Below, piece by piece: positions 16,411 through 18,340 of a stretch of 18,340 bases of DNA. This stretch comes from an uncultured Saprospiraceae bacterium (GTDB lineage: Bacteria; Bacteroidota; Bacteroidia; Chitinophagales; Saprospiraceae): contig CALHBW010000186.1 in the NCBI GenBank assembly GCA_937930625.1, positions 1 to 18,340 on the forward strand, written 5' to 3'. Position 1 is the stretch's first letter, and the number at the start of each line of letters is the position of its first letter. The translations under genes were made by a program, and so were the position numbers. The notes beneath the pieces were generated by a model. It saw only the letters and a program-made list of their open reading frames with translations. It ran no database searches and was not told the origin of the DNA.

Positions 16411-16519
16411 TGTAGCGCGGTGCTTCCAGCCCGCGTCTCGCGTATATTTTGCAAAACTAAGGTGGAACGGGCTGGAAGCACCGTTCTACGACTGCGCGGA
16501 ATGGAAGTGCCGCGCTACA
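16411..16519. repeat. GC-rich palindromic element with three 25-26 nt units
   Basis: A unit of the form GTAGCGCGGTGCTTCCAGCC appears once in plus orientation (16411-16435) and twice in minus (16465-16490, 16495-16519). The core 16419-16433 is the perfect 15-nt complement of 16468-16482. The ends 16411-16420 and 16510-16519 are perfect 10-nt complements. The element occupies the spacer from the purH stop to 3 nt before the next ATG. It is far more GC-rich than the other spacers and looks like a REP/BIME-type cluster, possibly also a terminator. Confidence 0.92.
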
Positions 16520-16522
16520 TTT

Positions 16523-17011
16523 ATGAAAACCGTAAATGACATATTACTCCTCGGCGACCCGCGACTCTACGAAGTCTGCGAACCCGTGAAACGGGACGAG
16601 TTGCCACTTGTCGCCGAATGGGTCGCGGATTTGCATAGTGCAATGGAGGATATTCGGCGCAAATATCAATTTGGACGCGGGATTGCTGCGCCACAAATCG
16701 GCGTGATGAAGCGGCTGTTTTATCTCAATTTGGACAGACCTTATATTATCATTAATCCCGAAATACATGATGCAAGCGAGGCAATGTTTGACTTGTGGGA
16801 TGATTGTATGAGTTTTCCGAATTTATTGGTGAAAGTCCGGCGACACCAATCGCTGACGTTGCATTATTTGGATGAAAATTGGCAAGCTCAAACATGGCGC
16901 GTCCAAGATGATATTTCAGAACTTATTCAGCATGAATACGACCACCTTAATGGCGTTCTTTGCACCATGAGAGCCATTAATAAGCAATCATTTAAATGGA
17001 AGAATAGTTAG
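16523..17011 (+). CDS. Peptide deformylase homologue with variant motif 2
   Basis: Peptide deformylase removes the N-formyl group from nascent proteins. The 162-residue protein has motif 1 GRGIAAPQIG (51-60; family GxGLAAxQ), and motif 3 QHEYDHLNG (136-144; HExDH). Motif 2 is WDDCMSFP (92-99) in place of EGCLS. The metal ligands Cys95, His137 and His141 and catalytic Glu138 are all present, so an active metallohydrolase is likely. The changed motif 2 suggests a paralogous subclass rather than the main Def. Whether the genome has a canonical def elsewhere cannot be seen. The gene directly follows the GC-rich repeat after purH. Its stop codon abuts a long AATGAAA repeat array. Confidence 0.85.
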   Translation: MKTVNDILLLGDPRLYEVCEPVKRDELPLVAEWVADLHSAMEDIRRKYQFGRGIAAPQIGVMKRLFYLNLDRPYIIINPEIHDASEAMFDLWDDCMSFPNLLVKVRRHQSLTLHYLDENWQAQTWRVQDDISELIQHEYDHLNGVLCTMRAINKQSFKWKNS

Positions 17012-17135
17012 AATGAAAATTCCAATGAAAATGAAAATGAAAATTCCAATGAAAATGAAAATGAAAATTCCAATGAAAATGAAAATGAAAATTCCAATGA
17101 AAATGAAAATGAAAATGAAAATGAAAATGAAAAAA
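17012..17135. repeat. AATGAAA array, left arm (24-nt higher-order unit)
   Basis: The array begins at the base after the deformylase stop. A 24-nt unit, three AATGAA-type words plus AATTCC, repeats about four times and then decays into pure ATGAAA hexamers. It is complementary in word content to the array at 17268-17370, so the pair forms an inverted repeat around copy 2 of the CAGACGAA element. Confidence 0.93.
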
Positions 17136-17162
17136 CGGTAGCTTTCCCTTATTCCGTTGTCG

Positions 17163-17239
17163 TCAGACGAATTTGCTTGTAAATAATGCGTATTGGCTTG
17201 GTCAAACCACCAACTTTCATAGCATCCTTCGTCTGCCGA
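17163..17239. repeat. CAGACGAA-type palindromic element, copy 2
   Basis: TCAGACGAAT (from 17163) and TTCGTCTGCCGA (17228-17239) repeat the arms of copy 1 with exactly the same 65-nt start-to-start spacing. The sequence between the arms differs from copy 1. The element is nested inside the AATGAAA / TTTCATT inverted repeat. Confidence 0.8.
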
Positions 17240-17267
17240 CTATGCCATACTTTAATCTAACACCACC

Positions 17268-17370
17268 CATTTTTTCATTTTCATTGTTATTTTCATTTTC
17301 ATTGTTATTTTCATTTTTATTGATATTTTCATTTTTATTGATATTTTCATTTTCATTTTCATTCATTTCC
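17268..17370. repeat. TTTCATT array, right arm
   Basis: An 18-nt unit (TTTTCATTTTCATTGTTA) occurs twice in tandem, then a variant (TTTTCATTTTTATTGATA) twice, then plain TTTTCA hexamers. It is the complement in word content of the array at 17012-17135, but the higher-order periods differ (18 versus 24 nt). Confidence 0.92.
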
Positions 17371-17654
17371 ATACAGGTATTATTGTCAAATGAGTGTCAT
17401 TGATTTTAAATGTCAAATAAAAATTGTAATTTATAGCCTCGTACAACAAAAGCAGGTATTTTAGCATCTATGTTAATGAAGCAGCTTGCTAATTGAGGCT
17501 TTTGGTATTGAAATTGGTATAATATTGACAAATTCCAAAAAACAAATACCAAATACCAATTCAAAATGTTTGCACGCTACTGGTTTGATTCGTAATTCAT
17601 TGAAAATTAAAAATTACAATAAGTTGTTGATTATTAATTAATTAAAAAAACGAG
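17371..17654. repeat. Spacer with a small GGTATT inverted repeat
   Basis: No gene was seen. TTTGGTATT (17501-17509) and AATTGGTAT (17512-17520) are complemented by AATACCAAA (17545-17553) and ATACCAATT (17553-17561), a short word-built palindrome. The rest is AT-rich, including a TAATTAATTAA stretch near 17634-17644. Confidence 0.6.
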
Positions 17655-17797
17655 CTACCCGCCTAAGTTTGCTTGGAGGTACTACTCGTCCGACGAATGT
17701 TTTTGTGAAATACGGTGATTTGTCTCATAAAATATTCGCACTGAATAAAGGGATTCGTCTGACGAGTATTCGCTTAGGCAAACTTAGACGGATAGCC
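17655..17797. repeat. CAGACGAA-type palindromic element, copy 3 (fullest)
   Basis: Outer arms 17659-17672 and 17778-17791 (CCGCCTAAGTTTGC and complement) match at 13 of 14 positions. Inner arms 17684-17698 and 17753-17767 (ACTCGTCCGACGAAT and complement) match at 14 of 15. The right end AAACTTAGACGGATAGCC is shared with copy 1, in the same order relative to the TTCGTCTG arm. This is the most complete copy in the window. Confidence 0.88.
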
Positions 17798-17803
17798 AAA
17801 AAA

Positions 17804-17830
17804 CGAATAACGAGTCACCGAATAACGAGT
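17804..17830. repeat. 12-nt direct repeat
   Basis: CGAATAACGAGT occurs at 17804-17815 and 17819-17830 (15-nt period), just outside copy 3 of the palindromic element and about 55 nt before the next ATG. Confidence 0.7.
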
Positions 17831-17885
17831 TACGACTCCACTTCATTGGAATTTATTTTTTGGGAATTTGGAATTTTAGAAAAAA

Positions 17886-18340
17886 ATGGCACGAATAGAA
17901 GATACACAACGGGAAAAGAAGAATAAAAAACGAGGATGGTTTTTCTCGTTTTGCTTTCACTCATTATTATTGCTGATATGTTGGATACCTTTTATGTCGG
18001 TAGATAATGAGCCGCAAAAAGAGGCAATTGTTATTGACTTGGGGTATATACCGCCGCCACCACCCCCGCCGCCACCTCCACCTCCGCCACCACCACCGGA
18101 AGAGGTAGAGCTGACGGAAGAAACTGCGGCAGCATCAGAAGCACCGCCGGAAGCACCCGAATTGCCACCGGCAGAAACCGCGCCGCCGCCCGAACCGGAA
18201 CCAACACCGCCGGATCCCGAACCCGTACCCACTCCCGCACCACAACCCGACCCTGTGCCGGAACCTACTCCCATGCCCGACCCCGAACCGGAACCCGCGC
18301 CTGTAGAGACTGCCCCTGCGCCGAGTCCCGTTTCTGCACC
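17886..18340 (+). CDS. TonB-like proline-rich envelope protein, N-terminal part
   Basis: An ATG at 17886 opens a frame that runs off the right edge (151 codons visible). The protein starts MARIEDTQREKKNKKRGWFF, a basic cytoplasmic N-terminus. One membrane helix follows (~19-37, FFSFCFHSLLLLICWIPFM). After EAIVIDLGYI come 16 consecutive prolines (56-71), an acidic stretch EEVELTEE, and a long Pro/Glu/Ala/Thr-rich region with PEPEP and PDPEP units. This is the layout of TonB energy transducers or TolA-like proteins that span the periplasm. The diagnostic C-terminal domain is outside the window, so TonB is probable rather than proven. The sequence becomes abruptly GC-rich because of proline codons. 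Confidence 0.7.
   Translation, partial: MARIEDTQREKKNKKRGWFFSFCFHSLLLLICWIPFMSVDNEPQKEAIVIDLGYIPPPPPPPPPPPPPPPPEEVELTEETAAASEAPPEAPELPPAETAPPPEPEPTPPDPEPVPTPAPQPDPVPEPTPMPDPEPEPAPVETAPAPSPVSA

Noticed and set aside
17012..17135. CRISPR array
   Set aside because: The units are contiguous low-complexity repeats with no unique spacers and no cas genes nearby.
17173..17403. Plus-strand frame rich in Phe/Ser after the deformylase gene
   Set aside because: Most of it is translation of the TTTCATT array (LLFSFSLLFSF), so it reflects the repeat and not a protein.
17669..17926. Plus-strand frame upstream of the TonB-like gene
   Set aside because: It spans the palindromic element and overlaps the start of the better-supported TonB-like frame; no domain or signal is visible.
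17957..18274. Minus-strand Gly-rich frame
   Set aside because: It is the antisense of the proline-rich coding region; the glycine run mirrors the proline codons.

Overview
The window looks like chromosomal DNA from a member of the Bacteroidota, most likely a free-living Saprospiria- or Cytophaga-like organism. The evidence is a secreted carbohydrate-binding protein ending in a type IX secretion (T9SS) sorting domain, a Bacteroidota-style LptD, lipoproteins with short lipoboxes, weak Shine-Dalgarno signals and TAnnTTTG-type promoter boxes. The species cannot be named from the sequence alone. No tRNA, rRNA, CRISPR array or complete insertion sequence was seen.

Layout: (1) 2-1426, the 3' end of a secreted protein with a CBM4/9-like piece, two nearly identical CBM6 modules and a T9SS tail. 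(2) 1427-2158, a long spacer with a terminator hairpin, a possible decayed gene end and an inverted repeat. (3) 2159-4882, lptD. (4) 5251-6480, a BNR/sialidase-like propeller lipoprotein. (5) 6602-10351, a single-chain restriction-methylation-specificity enzyme. (6) 10356-10646 (minus), a small membrane protein, divergent from a DinB-family protein at 10862-11395. (7) 11554-13284, dnaX, convergent with a minus-strand pair: DoxX-like protein (13387-13761) and a 37-residue lipoprotein (13827-13940). (8) 14123-14698, a uracil-DNA glycosylase. (9) 14890-16410, purH. (10) 16523-17011, a peptide deformylase homologue. (11) 17886 to the end, the start of a TonB-like proline-rich protein. Most genes are core housekeeping or envelope functions, each apparently transcribed on its own. 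The restriction enzyme is the clear accessory element.

The most unusual signal lies between the genes. Of the ten spacers longer than 100 bp, nine hold a long inverted repeat. In most of them the arms are built from a short word repeated in tandem, and the word differs from spacer to spacer (for example TTTTTGATT, ATGTAAA, GTTCAA, ATGAGTAA, AAACCATG, AATGAAA). The arms often fill the spacer from the upstream stop codon to within about 1-15 nt of the next start codon. The only spacer above 100 bp without one is that in front of the restriction gene. A second family, a palindromic element with CAGACGAA / TTCGTCTG arms, occurs three times and twice has exactly the same arm spacing. A third, GC-rich 25-26 nt unit occurs three times between purH and the deformylase gene. 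I did not recognise these as a named repeat class; their function is unknown.
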